The notes under the pieces are model-generated. The model was given only the letters and a program-made list of their open reading frames with translations, was not told the DNA's origin and did not search any database. Source: Chloroflexota bacterium (GTDB lineage: Bacteria > Chloroflexota > Anaerolineae > 4572-78 > J111). From it: a stretch of DNA of 64,000 nucleotides. Made by a program: the position numbers and the translations under genes. Below are positions 18,056 through 25,855 of the stretch, one piece after another. The stretch lies in the NCBI GenBank assembly GCA_016860845.1, contig BOKF01000009.1, forward strand, positions 207,869 to 271,868, in the 5' to 3' direction. The stretch's first letter is position 1. Every line of letters starts with the position of its first letter.

Positions 18056-18166
18056 GGTCGGGCAGCCTTTTCAGTCTATCATACCGCTGCGCCCTTGTCA
18101 TCGGGCGACTCGCGGAAATGGGGCTTCAAAGTATAGGCCAAATGCCAGCATCTTCAAAATCATGGG

Positions 18167-18200
18167 AGTAAGGAGTAGGTAGTAAGGAGTAGGGGAAGAT
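18167..18200. repeat. Heptamer-iterated tract after the glycosyltransferase gene
   Basis: About four 7-nt words of the AGTAAGG / AGTAGGT type lie just downstream of the glycosyltransferase stop codon (minus strand). Confidence 0.65.
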
Positions 18201-18216
18201 TCTTCTATTTCTTACC

Positions 18217-19407
18217 CTAGCTCTTGAACTCCTGCCACTTTTGAGCGACAAAATCCCCCAACTCCTGTTTGAACCGCTCAACGCTGAAACGTTCGGCGTT
18301 AGCGCGGGCGGCGGCGGGGTCAAAGGACAGGCGTTCAAACTGCTCGATAGCATCAATCAGGGCCTCAACCGACTGCTCCCGGAAGAAGAGGCCGGTTTGT
18401 CCCTCGATGACCGTATCCAGCGCCCCGCCCCGGCCAAAGGCAATGACCGGCCGGCCCGCCGCCTGAGCCTCGACCGGGGCAATGCCGAAATCCTCAAAGC
18501 CGGGGAACAAAAAGGCCCGGCAGTTCGCCATCAAGCCAGCGACGGTCTCTCCCGGTAGGCGCCCTTTGAATTCGACCGTCGGCCCGGCCATTGCCTCTAA
18601 CCTGGCCCGGTCGCGCCCGTCGCCGACAATAATCAGCCGTCGGCCCAAACGAGTCAGAGCCTGCACGGCCAGATCAATGCGTTTGTACGGAATCAAACGG
18701 GAGACGATGAGGTAAAAATCGCCGGGGGACTGGCCCGCCGGCAGCGGCCGAAATTGAGTCGTATCCACCGGCGGATAGATGATAACCGAATCGCGCCGGT
18801 AATACTTTTTGATGCGGGTTTGAATATCAGTAGAAATAGCGACGAAATGATGAACGCCTTTATCCCCCCTCAATCCCCCCCTTAAAGGGAGGGAAGCATC
18901 TTCACTTTCCCCCTCCCTCGTAGGGAGGGGGCAGGGAGAGGGTTGCTGCGCCGCTTCAAAATCCCACTGCCGCAAGCGCCGGATCACCGGTCCAATCGTC
19001 CAGCCCACCCAACGACCAAATCCCTCACGGGCCGCATAGCTCCCGTAATCCCAAACGTAGCGGGTCGGGGCCAGACAGTAACAGATGTGCAGTTGCTGGG
19101 GGATATGACGCAACCCGTGAATGAAGCCGCTTTTATTGGATAAAATGAGATCGTAGCCGCTAAAATCCATGCTTTCCACGGCGGCCGGGTAGAGCGGCAG
19201 GTAAGGCTGGTGGTGACGATGGATGGCCGGAGCGCGGTTCAGCCAGGTCGGGCGAATATCCCAGCAGCGGTAGGCCTCCGGCATCAGCTCCGGCCCATAA
19301 ATGGTAGTAAAAACCGGTGCGCCGGGGTAAAATTCGACCAGCCGCTCCAGCACATTCTCCGCGCCGCCCATCTGGTTGAGCCAGTCGTGAGCCAGAGCAA
19401 TTTTCAT
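18217..19407 (-). CDS. Glycosyltransferase family 4 (GT-B), with in-frame repeat insertion
   Basis: It transfers a sugar from a nucleotide-sugar donor during exopolysaccharide assembly in the cytoplasm. The N-terminal domain starts MKIALAHDWLNQMGGAENVLERL. The C-terminal donor domain has YLIVSRLIPYKRIDLAVQA, LIIVGDGRDRARLEAM and the EX7E-like region FPGFEDFGIAPVEAQAAGRPVIAFGRGG. The 396 residues include about 30 aberrant residues (PSPCPLPTREGE...SLPLRGGLRGDKG, encoded near 18860-18943) between WDFEAAQ and HHFVAIS. This is a translated CCCTCCC/GGGAGGG repeat. The frame stays open, so the protein may still work. I chose the ATG at 19407; a TTG at 19416 is possible. Confidence 0.93.
   Translation of the reverse strand: MKIALAHDWLNQMGGAENVLERLVEFYPGAPVFTTIYGPELMPEAYRCWDIRPTWLNRAPAIHRHHQPYLPLYPAAVESMDFSGYDLILSNKSGFIHGLRHIPQQLHICYCLAPTRYVWDYGSYAAREGFGRWVGWTIGPVIRRLRQWDFEAAQQPSPCPLPTREGESEDASLPLRGGLRGDKGVHHFVAISTDIQTRIKKYYRRDSVIIYPPVDTTQFRPLPAGQSPGDFYLIVSRLIPYKRIDLAVQALTRLGRRLIIVGDGRDRARLEAMAGPTVEFKGRLPGETVAGLMANCRAFLFPGFEDFGIAPVEAQAAGRPVIAFGRGGALDTVIEGQTGLFFREQSVEALIDAIEQFERLSFDPAAARANAERFSVERFKQELGDFVAQKWQEFKS
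18860..18943. repeat. CCCTCCC/GGGAGGG palindromic repeats inserted in a glycosyltransferase gene (copy B)
   Basis: Two adjacent C-rich/G-rich hairpins (18863-18893 and 18907-18943) lie wholly inside the coding region and keep the reading frame. Related intergenic copies are at 16473, 23553 and 43587. Confidence 0.88.
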
Positions 19408-19412
19408 GGGTC

Positions 19413-19637
19413 TCAAATCATAAAGCGCAGCCGGGCCATAAAATCGCCCACCTCTTTGAGTTTGCGGGCGCTGGCTTCGTCGTTTCTGGCCCGAAACTGC
19501 TCGACTATTGCTTCCAGTTCGGCAAAAAAGACGCCATCGCAGGCGCTGACATTATCGCTGATGAGTTTCTGCAACTCGTCTCGATCCCTGGCTCGGATTA
19601 TTTTTTTGACCAGTTCCTGGGCTTGCTGGTGGGTCAT
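19413..19637 (-). CDS. Small conserved-looking hypothetical protein
   Basis: This 74-residue acidic/basic alpha-helical protein begins MTHQQAQELVKKIIRARDRDELQKLISDN and ends FMARLRFMI. It has no membrane span or known catalytic motif. The stop lies five bases before the glycosyltransferase start, so they are probably cotranscribed. The upstream side is bounded by a heptamer hairpin. The helical pattern resembles short helical modules found at the N-termini of larger Chloroflexota proteins (a weak recollection, not a firm match). Confidence 0.65.
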   Translation of the reverse strand: MTHQQAQELVKKIIRARDRDELQKLISDNVSACDGVFFAELEAIVEQFRARNDEASARKLKEVGDFMARLRFMI

Positions 19638-19712
19638 GTCAGTAAACAGTAGTCAGAGATCAGTAGCCAGAAGTTCGTTATTGCTCACTGACTACTGGCT
19701 ACTGGCTACTAC
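19637..19712. repeat. Heptamer-iterated hairpin (CAGTAGT words)
   Basis: The left arm 19639-19670 is made of CAGTAGT / CAGAGAT-like words and the right arm 19685-19712 of the complementary ACTGACT / ACTGGCT words. The intervening loop is 14 bases. A second AT-rich inverted tract (CAATTATCAATTG...GACAATTA) follows at 19760-19788. Confidence 0.8.
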
Positions 19713-19812
19713 CATACTCCTTTGAAGGGTTTGTTGGCCCAATGATAACACGATAACTAACAATTATCAATTGATAGTTGACAATTACCTTTTGACCCTT
19801 AATAATTGAACT

Positions 19813-21177
19813 ATGATCGAAAATTTGTTAAAGCGCGGCCCCGGTCAAACGGTGGCTTTTGTGCCTCAGCCCGACGCCAACTCGCTGGCTGAAACGATGG
19901 TCGCCTTTGCCAATGCCGATGGCGGTACGATCTTAATCGGCTTGAATGAGCAGGGGCGGGTGGTTGACTACATGATGGATGAGGCGGTGCAGGGCCATCT
20001 GGTGCGGGCGCTGCTCATGTGCCGCCCGCCGGTCGTAACTGATTGGGAGCAGTATGAACTGCCGGGCGGCATCGTCGTTGCCCTCAAAATTGCCCGCAGC
20101 CCGGAGCTGCATGCCCTGGCCGATGGCCGGGTGTTGATCCGGGCGGGGGTGGAAAACCGGCCCATGGGCGGCGAGGCGATTCGCCACCTGGCCGCGACCA
20201 AATCCAGCGGTGATTTCGAGAGCGAGCCGGTCAGCGGGGCGACCCTGGTTGACCTGGACAAAACCCTTTTGGACGAGTACATGCGCCTCCGGGCTGAGCG
20301 CGGCTACCGATCCACAGCCGGAGGGCTGCAGGACCACCTAGTTGACATAGGGGCGATGATCGAGGACGGCACGCCCACGGTTGCCGGAATGCTGCTCTTT
20401 GGCAAGCACCCGCAGACATTTTTGCCGCAGAGCGGGCTTATTTTTGTAAAATTCCTGGGCAAAGAGGCGCGGGGGCGCGACGGGCTGGCCGGCTATGGCC
20501 GGCGGGTCGAAATTGAAGGGCCGGCTGCCCGGATTATCGAGCGAGCCTGGCAGGTGGTCAACGAAGAGATGCGGGTCGAGGCGGTCGTTAATGGGCTAAA
20601 GCGGGAAGAAATGCCGGAGTATCCCCGTTTTGCCGTGCGCGAGGCCCTGGTCAATGCCGTCTGCCACCGCGATTACCGCCTGAGCGGGCGGCGGGTCGAG
20701 ATCCGCATGTACGAAGACCGGCTGGAGGTCATCAGCCCCGGCGGCCTGCCCGGCTACATCACCCTTGATAACATCGTCGAGGAACACTTCTCGCGCAATC
20801 CCCGGCTGGTCGCCGGGCTGTTCCAGTGGGGCTACATCGAAGAATTGGGCCTGGGGATTGACCGGATGATCGAAGAGATGCTGCAGCACGGCCACGCCGC
20901 TCCCAATTTTGAGGCCAAGCCGTACTCGTTTACGGTGCGGCTGCATAACACGCTGGAGCGCAGCCCGGTTAAAAATTGGCCGAGCAATATGAATGAGCGC
21001 CAGCTACGGGCGATGAATTTAATCGAAGAAATCGGGCGCATCACTAACCGCGATTACCGCCAGCTCTGCCCGGAGGTCAACCCGGAAACGCTCCGGCTGG
21101 ACTTAGTGGATCTGGTGGATAAGGGCTTGTTGTTGAAGATTGGCGATAAAAAGGGGACGTACTATATTTTGAAGTGA
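19813..21177 (+). CDS. AlbA_2/Schlafen-type domain and GHKL-like ATP-binding protein
   Basis: The 454 residues contain an N-terminal AlbA_2 (Schlafen/DUF-type, putative nucleic acid-binding) domain with SLAETMVAFANADGGTILIGLNEQGRV. A HATPase_c_4-like domain follows (AVREALVNAVCHRDYRLSGRRVEIRMYEDRLEVISPGGLPG). The C-terminal part is a winged-helix-like region (LEEIGRITNRDYRQLCPEVNPETLRLDLVDLVDKGLL). Proteins of this architecture are widespread and often called RecG-like or transcriptional regulators; their biochemical role is poorly known. It is monocistronic, closed by a strong terminator at 21199-21228. Confidence 0.85.
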   Translation: MIENLLKRGPGQTVAFVPQPDANSLAETMVAFANADGGTILIGLNEQGRVVDYMMDEAVQGHLVRALLMCRPPVVTDWEQYELPGGIVVALKIARSPELHALADGRVLIRAGVENRPMGGEAIRHLAATKSSGDFESEPVSGATLVDLDKTLLDEYMRLRAERGYRSTAGGLQDHLVDIGAMIEDGTPTVAGMLLFGKHPQTFLPQSGLIFVKFLGKEARGRDGLAGYGRRVEIEGPAARIIERAWQVVNEEMRVEAVVNGLKREEMPEYPRFAVREALVNAVCHRDYRLSGRRVEIRMYEDRLEVISPGGLPGYITLDNIVEEHFSRNPRLVAGLFQWGYIEELGLGIDRMIEEMLQHGHAAPNFEAKPYSFTVRLHNTLERSPVKNWPSNMNERQLRAMNLIEEIGRITNRDYRQLCPEVNPETLRLDLVDLVDKGLLLKIGDKKGTYYILK

Positions 21178-21198
21178 TCTCGCTTTTCCAACAGGTCG

Positions 21199-21228
21199 GA
21201 GCAGGTTGAAAACCTGCTCTATTTTTTT
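21199..21228 (+). terminator. Rho-independent terminator after the AlbA/ATPase gene
   Basis: GAGCAGGTT (21199-21207) pairs with AACCTGCTC (21211-21219) around a GAA loop, followed by TA and seven T. Confidence 0.9.
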
Positions 21229-21326
21229 AAGATTTTGTGAAGGATTTATAACGTGCCCAGGTAAAAAAAGGAAAGTTTTAACGTCAGCACAGGCTAAAAA
21301 TAGAATAGAAACGAACCGGAGGACGC

Positions 21327-22370
21327 ATGGGACAGTTGAGGCTGCGGGTATGGGCGAAAGTTTTGTTAGGCGGATTAATGGGATTGGTTTTGACGTTGAG
21401 TTGGGTCAGTGGGGTCGGTCTGGCTGAGTCACCCGACCAAACGGTGATGCTGCCTGCTCCCTCCAGTTCAAACACCAACGACCCGCCGGTTCTGCCTTAC
21501 GCTTACGCCCGTGTTGTCACCCACAATGTGCTGGTGTATGAAACAAGCGGCATTACCCCGGTGCGCTCGTTAGGGGCCGGCTATGTCTGGGTCAGCTTGG
21601 CCCATTCCCGGCCCATTACCCTCAACGAGCAGGCCTGGTACGTCATCAACGAGAATGAGTACGTGCAGGCCGACCAGCTCGCTCCCTTTACTCCCTCAAC
21701 CTTTCAAGGCGTCACCTTGACCGGCACGCCTGAACAACCCTTTGCCTGGCTGGTTTTTGATATGTGGGCTTCGGCTGCGCCGGGCGTACCTGCCGCCAGC
21801 GGCGCACCCCTGTTCAAGCGTTACACCCGGGTGACAATTTTTGAAGAGCAGCTTGTCGGCGACCGGTTTTGGTACCGGATTGGGCCGGACCTGTGGCTGG
21901 AACAGGGGAACCTGGGGATAGTCAAACCGGTAGCCCGACCTGAGGAGATTGGCCCTAACGACCAGTGGATCGAGATTAATCTATACGAACAAACTCTGGC
22001 CGCCTACGAGGGCGACCGGATGGTCTACGCCACGCTTGTTTCGTCGGGCCTGCCCTGGTGGCAAACTCAGCCAGGACTTTTCCGCGTCTGGGTTAAGGTG
22101 CAGCAGGGCAAAATGAGCGGGCGAGATGGCTACCCCGACTACTATTACCTGGAAGATGTCCCTTGGACCATGTATTTCAACGGCCAGTTCGCTCTGCACG
22201 GCGCTTACTGGCACGACAAATTTGGCCTGCGTCACTCCCACGGCTGCGTAAACTTGACCCCCAAGGATGCCCTGTGGTTATTTAACTGGGCTACGCCAGC
22301 GACCAGCCGCTACAATTATACCCTGGCCACGGAAGAAAATCCCGGCACGTGGGTTTGGGTGCATGAGTAG
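21327..22370 (+). CDS. L,D-transpeptidase (YkuD domain), exported
   Basis: A cell-wall cross-linking or protein-anchoring enzyme acting outside the membrane. The N-terminus (MGQLRLRVWAKVLLGGLMGLVLTLSWVSGVGLA) is a signal peptide. A middle SH3-like region follows, and the YkuD domain begins around residue 215 (WIEINLYEQTLAAYEGDRMVYATLVSSG). The catalytic signature is HGAYWHDKFGLRHSHGCVNLTPKDA (His near 290, Cys near 307). The start ATG has GGAGG just upstream. The 347 residues are in the normal range. The gene converges on the ABC ATPase across a 26-bp palindrome. Confidence 0.92.
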   Translation: MGQLRLRVWAKVLLGGLMGLVLTLSWVSGVGLAESPDQTVMLPAPSSSNTNDPPVLPYAYARVVTHNVLVYETSGITPVRSLGAGYVWVSLAHSRPITLNEQAWYVINENEYVQADQLAPFTPSTFQGVTLTGTPEQPFAWLVFDMWASAAPGVPAASGAPLFKRYTRVTIFEEQLVGDRFWYRIGPDLWLEQGNLGIVKPVARPEEIGPNDQWIEINLYEQTLAAYEGDRMVYATLVSSGLPWWQTQPGLFRVWVKVQQGKMSGRDGYPDYYYLEDVPWTMYFNGQFALHGAYWHDKFGLRHSHGCVNLTPKDALWLFNWATPATSRYNYTLATEENPGTWVWVHE

Positions 22371-22395
22371 TAGGACAAGCTTAAGCTTGTCCTAC
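22370..22395. terminator. 26-bp perfect palindrome between convergent genes
   Basis: A fully self-complementary sequence centred on AAGCTTAAGCTT joins the stop codons of the L,D-transpeptidase (plus) and ABC ATPase (minus). Its symmetric position suggests a bidirectional terminator or mRNA 3'-end stabiliser, although there is no long T-run. Confidence 0.75.
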
Positions 22396-23093
22396 ATGCC
22401 GTTTTTCACTTCCTCCCTATGAATCACCCCGTCCAGCATCGTAATGACCCGGTCCGCGAACTCGGCCATGCGCGGGTCGTGAGTAACATAAATGACCGTT
22501 TTACCCTGTTCCTGGTTGAGCTGGCGGATCAGGCGCATCACTTCAAAACCGGTCTCGGAGTCCAGGTCGCCGGTCATCTCGTCGCCGACGATAATCGGCG
22601 GATTATTGGCCAGGGCGCGGGCAATGGCTACCCGCTGCTGCTGGCCGCCGGAAAGCTCGCTGGGGTAGTGGTCCATGCGGTCGGCCAGCCCCACCTGCTC
22701 CAGCAGCATCTCCGCGCGGGCTTTGCGCTCTTTGCGTTTGAGCTGCCTGGCCAACACCATCGGCGCTTCGACGTTTTCAAAGGCGGTGAAGTTATTCAGC
22801 AGGTTGAAGGTTTGAAAGATAAAGCCCAGCTTCTGCAGGCGCAGGCGGGCCACCTGCTCTTCTTTCATGGCTACCAGATTCTCGCCGTCAATCACAATAT
22901 GGCCCCGGCCCGGCTCATCCAGGCCACCCAATAGATTGAGCAGGGTGGTTTTGCCGGAGCCGCTCGGCCCCATCAGGCACAGCATTTCACCCCGGGGCAC
23001 GTCAATGGTCACACCGCGCAGGGCGGGCACGGCCTCTTTGCCCATCAAATAACTTTTGTGGATATTGTCCACGCGGATGATCGGATCGGTCAT
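22392..23093 (-). CDS. ABC transporter ATP-binding protein (MacB/LolD family), orphan
   Basis: The 233 residues form one complete ABC domain: Walker A GPSGSGKTTLL, Q-loop FIFQTFNLL, signature LSGGQQQRVAIARAL, H-loop VIYVTHDPRM. After the Walker B strand (IIVGDEMTGDLDS) a Met replaces the usual Pro of DEPTG. The family drives mechanotransmission exporters (lipoproteins, macrolides, peptides) with FtsX-like permeases. No permease gene is adjacent, so the partner must be elsewhere. A heptamer tract lies directly upstream. Confidence 0.9.
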   Translation of the reverse strand: MTDPIIRVDNIHKSYLMGKEAVPALRGVTIDVPRGEMLCLMGPSGSGKTTLLNLLGGLDEPGRGHIVIDGENLVAMKEEQVARLRLQKLGFIFQTFNLLNNFTAFENVEAPMVLARQLKRKERKARAEMLLEQVGLADRMDHYPSELSGGQQQRVAIARALANNPPIIVGDEMTGDLDSETGFEVMRLIRQLNQEQGKTVIYVTHDPRMAEFADRVITMLDGVIHREEVKNGM

Positions 23094-23103
23094 ATTTTGG
23101 ATT

Positions 23104-23195
23104 TACGATTTACGATTTATGATTTACGATTTATGCATTACGCTTTACGCTTCACGCCTCACGCACCACACACCATCATCACGCCTCACGCTTCA
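23104..23195. repeat. Long heptamer-iterated tract (TACGATT words)
   Basis: At least eleven consecutive, gradually drifting 7-nt words run from 23104 to about 23180 (TACGATT, TATGATT, TACGCTT, CACGCCT). The tract continues into the 3' end of the MazG-like gene and supplies its last codons and stop. It is the clearest exact-period example in the window. Confidence 0.9.
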
Positions 23196-23523
23196 CAGGG
23201 TGCTTTTGTTCATTCTTGGCTAATTTATCAAAGATTATCTCGGCTACATCCAGTTCCATTATGTCGGCCAGGCTGAAGCAGTAGATGAACACGTCAGCCA
23301 ATTCCTCGGCGATGGCCTGCCGGGCGGCCGGGTCGGCCTGGGGGAGAGCGGTGGCTTCGGCAGTAGTCAGCCACTGGAAATGCTCCATCAATTCGGCTGC
23401 CTCGATGGCAATGGACATGCTCAAATTTTTGGGCGAATGAAACTGCCGCCACGCCCGCGCATCTCTAAACTCGCGCACGGCCTGCTGAATAGCGGTGATA
23501 GAAGCGGCGTTTGTTGGAACCAT
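23179..23523 (-). CDS. MazG-like nucleotide pyrophosphohydrolase (dCTPase/RS21-C6 type)
   Basis: A housecleaning all-alpha NTP pyrophosphatase of 114 residues, probably acting on dCTP or modified dNTPs. The metal-binding motifs are IEAAELMEHFQW (ExxE) and EELADVFIYCFSLAD (ExxD), and the N-terminal REFRDARAWRQFHSPKNLSMSI fits the iMazG/dCTPP1 subgroup. The final KHPVKREA-stop lies in the heptamer-repeat tract, so the native C-terminus may have been replaced. Adjacent genes are unrelated. Confidence 0.9.
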   Translation of the reverse strand: MVPTNAASITAIQQAVREFRDARAWRQFHSPKNLSMSIAIEAAELMEHFQWLTTAEATALPQADPAARQAIAEELADVFIYCFSLADIMELDVAEIIFDKLAKNEQKHPVKREA

Positions 23524-23552
23524 TTTTGCCTCACATCCTGACTGCCGACCAC

Positions 23553-23600
23553 ACCCCCTCCCTAGCCCTCCCCCTCAGAGAGGGAGGGTTGGGGTGGGGG
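23553..23600. repeat. CCCTCCC/GGGAGGG palindromic repeat (copy C)
   Basis: ACCCCCTCCC...CCTCCCCCTC faces GAGGGAGGG...GGGGTGGGG. It lies between the MFS transporter and MazG-like genes. A heptamer tract of GTCGGCG / GTCGGCC words follows at 23601-23632 up to the MFS stop codon. Confidence 0.82.
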
Positions 23601-23630
23601 TACGGCTGTCGGCGGTCGGCCATCGGCGGT

Positions 23631-24932
23631 CTACTTTTCCTTTATTTTCAACACCACCATGCTGCTGCCCACAAAAAAAAGCACGGCCAGGCCAAAGACG
23701 ACCGTGTAGCCGGCGGTGCTTGTGCCGGTCAGTCCGTTCAAGCCGTCAATCACAGGGCCGCCCAACCGCCCACTGATGCTGCCCAATACCGTTGCCGCAT
23801 TGGCCAGGCCCAGGTAGAGCGCCCCTTCTTCCTTGGGCACAATATCGGTGGCCAAGGCCCAACTGGCGCTGGTAAAAATCCCGGCGCCAACGGCCAGGAG
23901 TCCTCCCGCCAGAAAAAGCAGATTGACGTCGCGCAGAAAGACAAACAGCATGGCCCCGGCGGCGGCCAGCAGCCCGGCGGCGACCAGCAGCGGCCGGCGG
24001 CCTATCCGGTCGGCGATAGCCCCCGCGGGCAAAACCAGGAGAAAAATGCCCGCGCCAAGCAGTAAAATAATTTGGCTGCTCAAGGCCTGAGTTTCGGCGG
24101 GCGACAGGTTGAGCACGTCTTGCATGTAGTTCAAGAGAAAGGTCCGCATGGAAATTGCCGCCGCCCAAAAAAGAAAGCGGTTAGCCATCCACCAGGGCAA
24201 GGCCGGGGGCAAATGGCTGAGATTCAGCTTAAACAGGGTTAATGGATTTTCGAAGGTGGACGAGGGCGGGGCGGCGATAGCAGCCGGTCCCCGGCGGAGG
24301 GTCTGCAAGGTCAGCCAGAGGATAAGCCAGAGCAGGCCCACTACCGCCAGCGGCGCGGCCCACAAGTTGCCTTGAGCCAGAGTTAACCCGGCCAACCCGA
24401 CTCCAATGACTGCGCCGGTCGCCTCCAACACCGTTTTAAGGCCGGCCATTGTGCCGTGCTGCCACAGCGGCACCCGGTCGGGCACCAGGGCCTGCCACGG
24501 ACCCTGAATCGTGTTGGAACTCAGCGAAACCAGGATGACGGCCAGCAGCAGCAGTCCCAGGTTATGCGCGCCGGCCACCAGGGCCAGGGCCAGGGTGAGG
24601 CCGATCACCCCGGCCAGCAGAAAAGGGATGCGCCGGCCCCAGCGAGTCTGGCTGCGGTCGCTCCACCGGCCGACGAGCGGCTGGGCAAAAAGGGCCACGA
24701 CCAGGCTGGTAATGGTGATCAGGCTGAGTGTAGAATTTTTGAGGGCCGGCGGAGCCAACAACCGGACCTTTTCGGTGTAAATGAAGGGATCCAGGATGTT
24801 GAGCGCCGCCGTCAGCCCCAGCCCAAACAGGCCCAGCCCGACCAGGAAGGGCAGGCTGCGGGTTTCAAGGCCGGGGACTGAGGCAACGTCTACTTGTACT
24901 TGAATTTCTGACTTCGGGTGGGTAATTTCCAT
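23631..24932 (-). CDS. MFS transporter (SLC45/sugar-transporter-like)
   Basis: An integral membrane secondary transporter of 433 residues with twelve predicted spans. The loop-2/3 motif is VGRWSDRSQTRWGRRIPFLLAGV and the equivalent loop in the second half is AGAIADRIGRRPLLVAAG. The D-RSQTRWGRRIPF loop is typical of the GPH/SLC45-like sugar-transporter branch. The substrate is unknown. The start MEITHPKSEIQVQVDV leaves a 30-residue cytoplasmic N-terminus. Confidence 0.88.
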   Translation of the reverse strand: MEITHPKSEIQVQVDVASVPGLETRSLPFLVGLGLFGLGLTAALNILDPFIYTEKVRLLAPPALKNSTLSLITITSLVVALFAQPLVGRWSDRSQTRWGRRIPFLLAGVIGLTLALALVAGAHNLGLLLLAVILVSLSSNTIQGPWQALVPDRVPLWQHGTMAGLKTVLEATGAVIGVGLAGLTLAQGNLWAAPLAVVGLLWLILWLTLQTLRRGPAAIAAPPSSTFENPLTLFKLNLSHLPPALPWWMANRFLFWAAAISMRTFLLNYMQDVLNLSPAETQALSSQIILLLGAGIFLLVLPAGAIADRIGRRPLLVAAGLLAAAGAMLFVFLRDVNLLFLAGGLLAVGAGIFTSASWALATDIVPKEEGALYLGLANAATVLGSISGRLGGPVIDGLNGLTGTSTAGYTVVFGLAVLFFVGSSMVVLKIKEK

Positions 24933-25076
24933 GACAAACGGGAGGATTGTAGCACAAAAGGGATAGAACAGAAACTATTGCTTGCTTTTGTTCTAATGGC
25001 CTAATTCGTAATTCATTGATAGAGCAAACAATGGGACGTAAGGTTGGCCTACCAGCCAACACTTTTTGATTTGGGA
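24933..25076. other. Intergenic region upstream of the MFS gene
   Basis: The region should hold the leftward MFS promoter. I see a stem AGAACA/TGTTCT (24966-24993 area) and a GTTGGC-CTACCA-GCCAAC hairpin followed by CTTTTT (25043-25066) that would terminate rightward transcription. No gene is visible. Confidence 0.5.
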
Positions 25077-25106
25077 TTGTCAGGTAAGCCTAACGTATGA
25101 TACAAT
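25077..25106 (+). promoter_or_regulatory. Sigma70-type promoter for the structured leader
   Basis: TTGTCA (25077-25082) and TACAAT (25101-25106) with 18-bp spacing. The predicted start is near 25113. Confidence 0.75.
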
Positions 25107-25112
25107 AAGGAG

Positions 25113-25228
25113 AAATGAAGAAAGTTGCCGCAACACGACTTGCCCGGATCAGGTGAACGACCACCCAACCCAATTATGGTTGCTTAGAGGAGTATATCCG
25201 CGCCGCCTGATCAAAGGCGGTGTTTTTA
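25113..25228 (+). ncRNA. Structured leader or small RNA with terminator/antiterminator switch
   Basis: The predicted transcript begins just before an ATG (25115) that opens a 13-codon frame, MKKVAATRLARIR-stop (25115-25156). GATCAGGTG (25147-25155) is complementary over nine positions (one G-U) to 25204-25212. The same 3' bases form the left arm of the terminator 25201-25222, followed by TTTTT. The two structures are mutually exclusive. A CAACC/GGTTG hairpin (25166-25182) lies between. It was not recognised as a known riboswitch class. Confidence 0.55.
25201..25227 (+). terminator. Terminator in the leader of the 25281 gene
   Basis: An eight-pair stem CGCCGCCT/AGGCGGTG (25201-25208 with 25215-25222) has a 6-base loop and is followed by TTTTT. 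It lies 54 bases before the next start codon. Confidence 0.8.
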
Positions 25229-25280
25229 TTATTGGAAGGGCGGGGGATGCTGTTATCAAAAGGCAAAGGAGATTTATCAG

Positions 25281-25742
25281 ATGACTGACACTTGGCTAGA
25301 CGAACTTTATCAGATGCACAACGAGGATAAGGCCAAACAGCAATCTTTACAAAAGAATGACCCCCTTGATTTGAGCATTCTGTCTAAAAATCGGGTTGAA
25401 TTAGCCGCAGCCGTAATGCGGAGTGTCAATGCTCACAACCTGATGCGTCGCTTGCAAAGCGCCTTGTTGGGAGGTAAGGGAATTATTGACGTATTTGATA
25501 GCAAAGATGACTATGATCGAGTAATCACTTTAGTTTGGCAAGGCCCTATTTCGAACGCTCGCAAACCTGACCCGGAAGACCCAGCCGAATATCAGTACAT
25601 TTCAGTTAGCGCACGAGGCAAAAAGCTTTATGTGAATGACCAAGAAGTTACATCTCTTACCCCTGAGGCTCTCAAGAAAGCACTCGTTGAAGCGGCTAAA
25701 AAGCCGGGCAAAATCAAGCGCAGCAACAAGGCCAAAAAGTAA
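25281..25742 (+). CDS. Hypothetical protein downstream of the structured leader
   Basis: The 153-residue protein was not recognised. The N-terminal half is helical and charged (DELYQMHNEDKAKQQSLQKNDPLDLSILSKNRVELAAAVM). The middle contains strands and an IIDVFDSKDDYDRVITLVWQGPI segment. The C-terminus is strongly basic (KKPGKIKRSNKAKK), consistent with nucleic-acid contact (speculative). Base composition is AT-richer than its neighbours. AGGAG lies a few bases upstream of the ATG at 25281. The upstream terminator/antiterminator suggests regulated readthrough. Confidence 0.75.
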   Translation: MTDTWLDELYQMHNEDKAKQQSLQKNDPLDLSILSKNRVELAAAVMRSVNAHNLMRRLQSALLGGKGIIDVFDSKDDYDRVITLVWQGPISNARKPDPEDPAEYQYISVSARGKKLYVNDQEVTSLTPEALKKALVEAAKKPGKIKRSNKAKK

Positions 25743-25804
25743 CTCCTAATTTTGTTGTGGGAGTCGTTTATCGCAATGCTAGCCAAGAACATTTTTTAGA
25801 CCTC

Positions 25805-25846
25805 TTGATGATACCTCTCACAGAAGGTATAATACCCTTGAGAGAG
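25805..25846 (+). promoter_or_regulatory. nfeD promoter with palindrome over the -10 box
   Basis: TTGATG (25805-25810) and TATAAT (25828-25833) have 17-bp spacing. A broken palindrome CCTCTC...AAGGTAT-ATACCcTT...GAGAGG (about 25814-25846) is centred near the -10 box and could be a repressor site. Confidence 0.65.
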
Positions 25847-25855
25847 GATACCATA

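Noticed and set aside
19637..19712. CRISPR array from the CAGTAGT words
   Set aside because: There are no ~30-nt direct repeats with unique spacers and no cas genes; the pattern is a short-word hairpin.
25113..25228. TPP or ZTP riboswitch
   Set aside because: CCTGATC and CCGCC-like strings recall parts of these aptamers, but the required partner motifs (CTGAGA for TPP; the 5' ZTP core) are absent.
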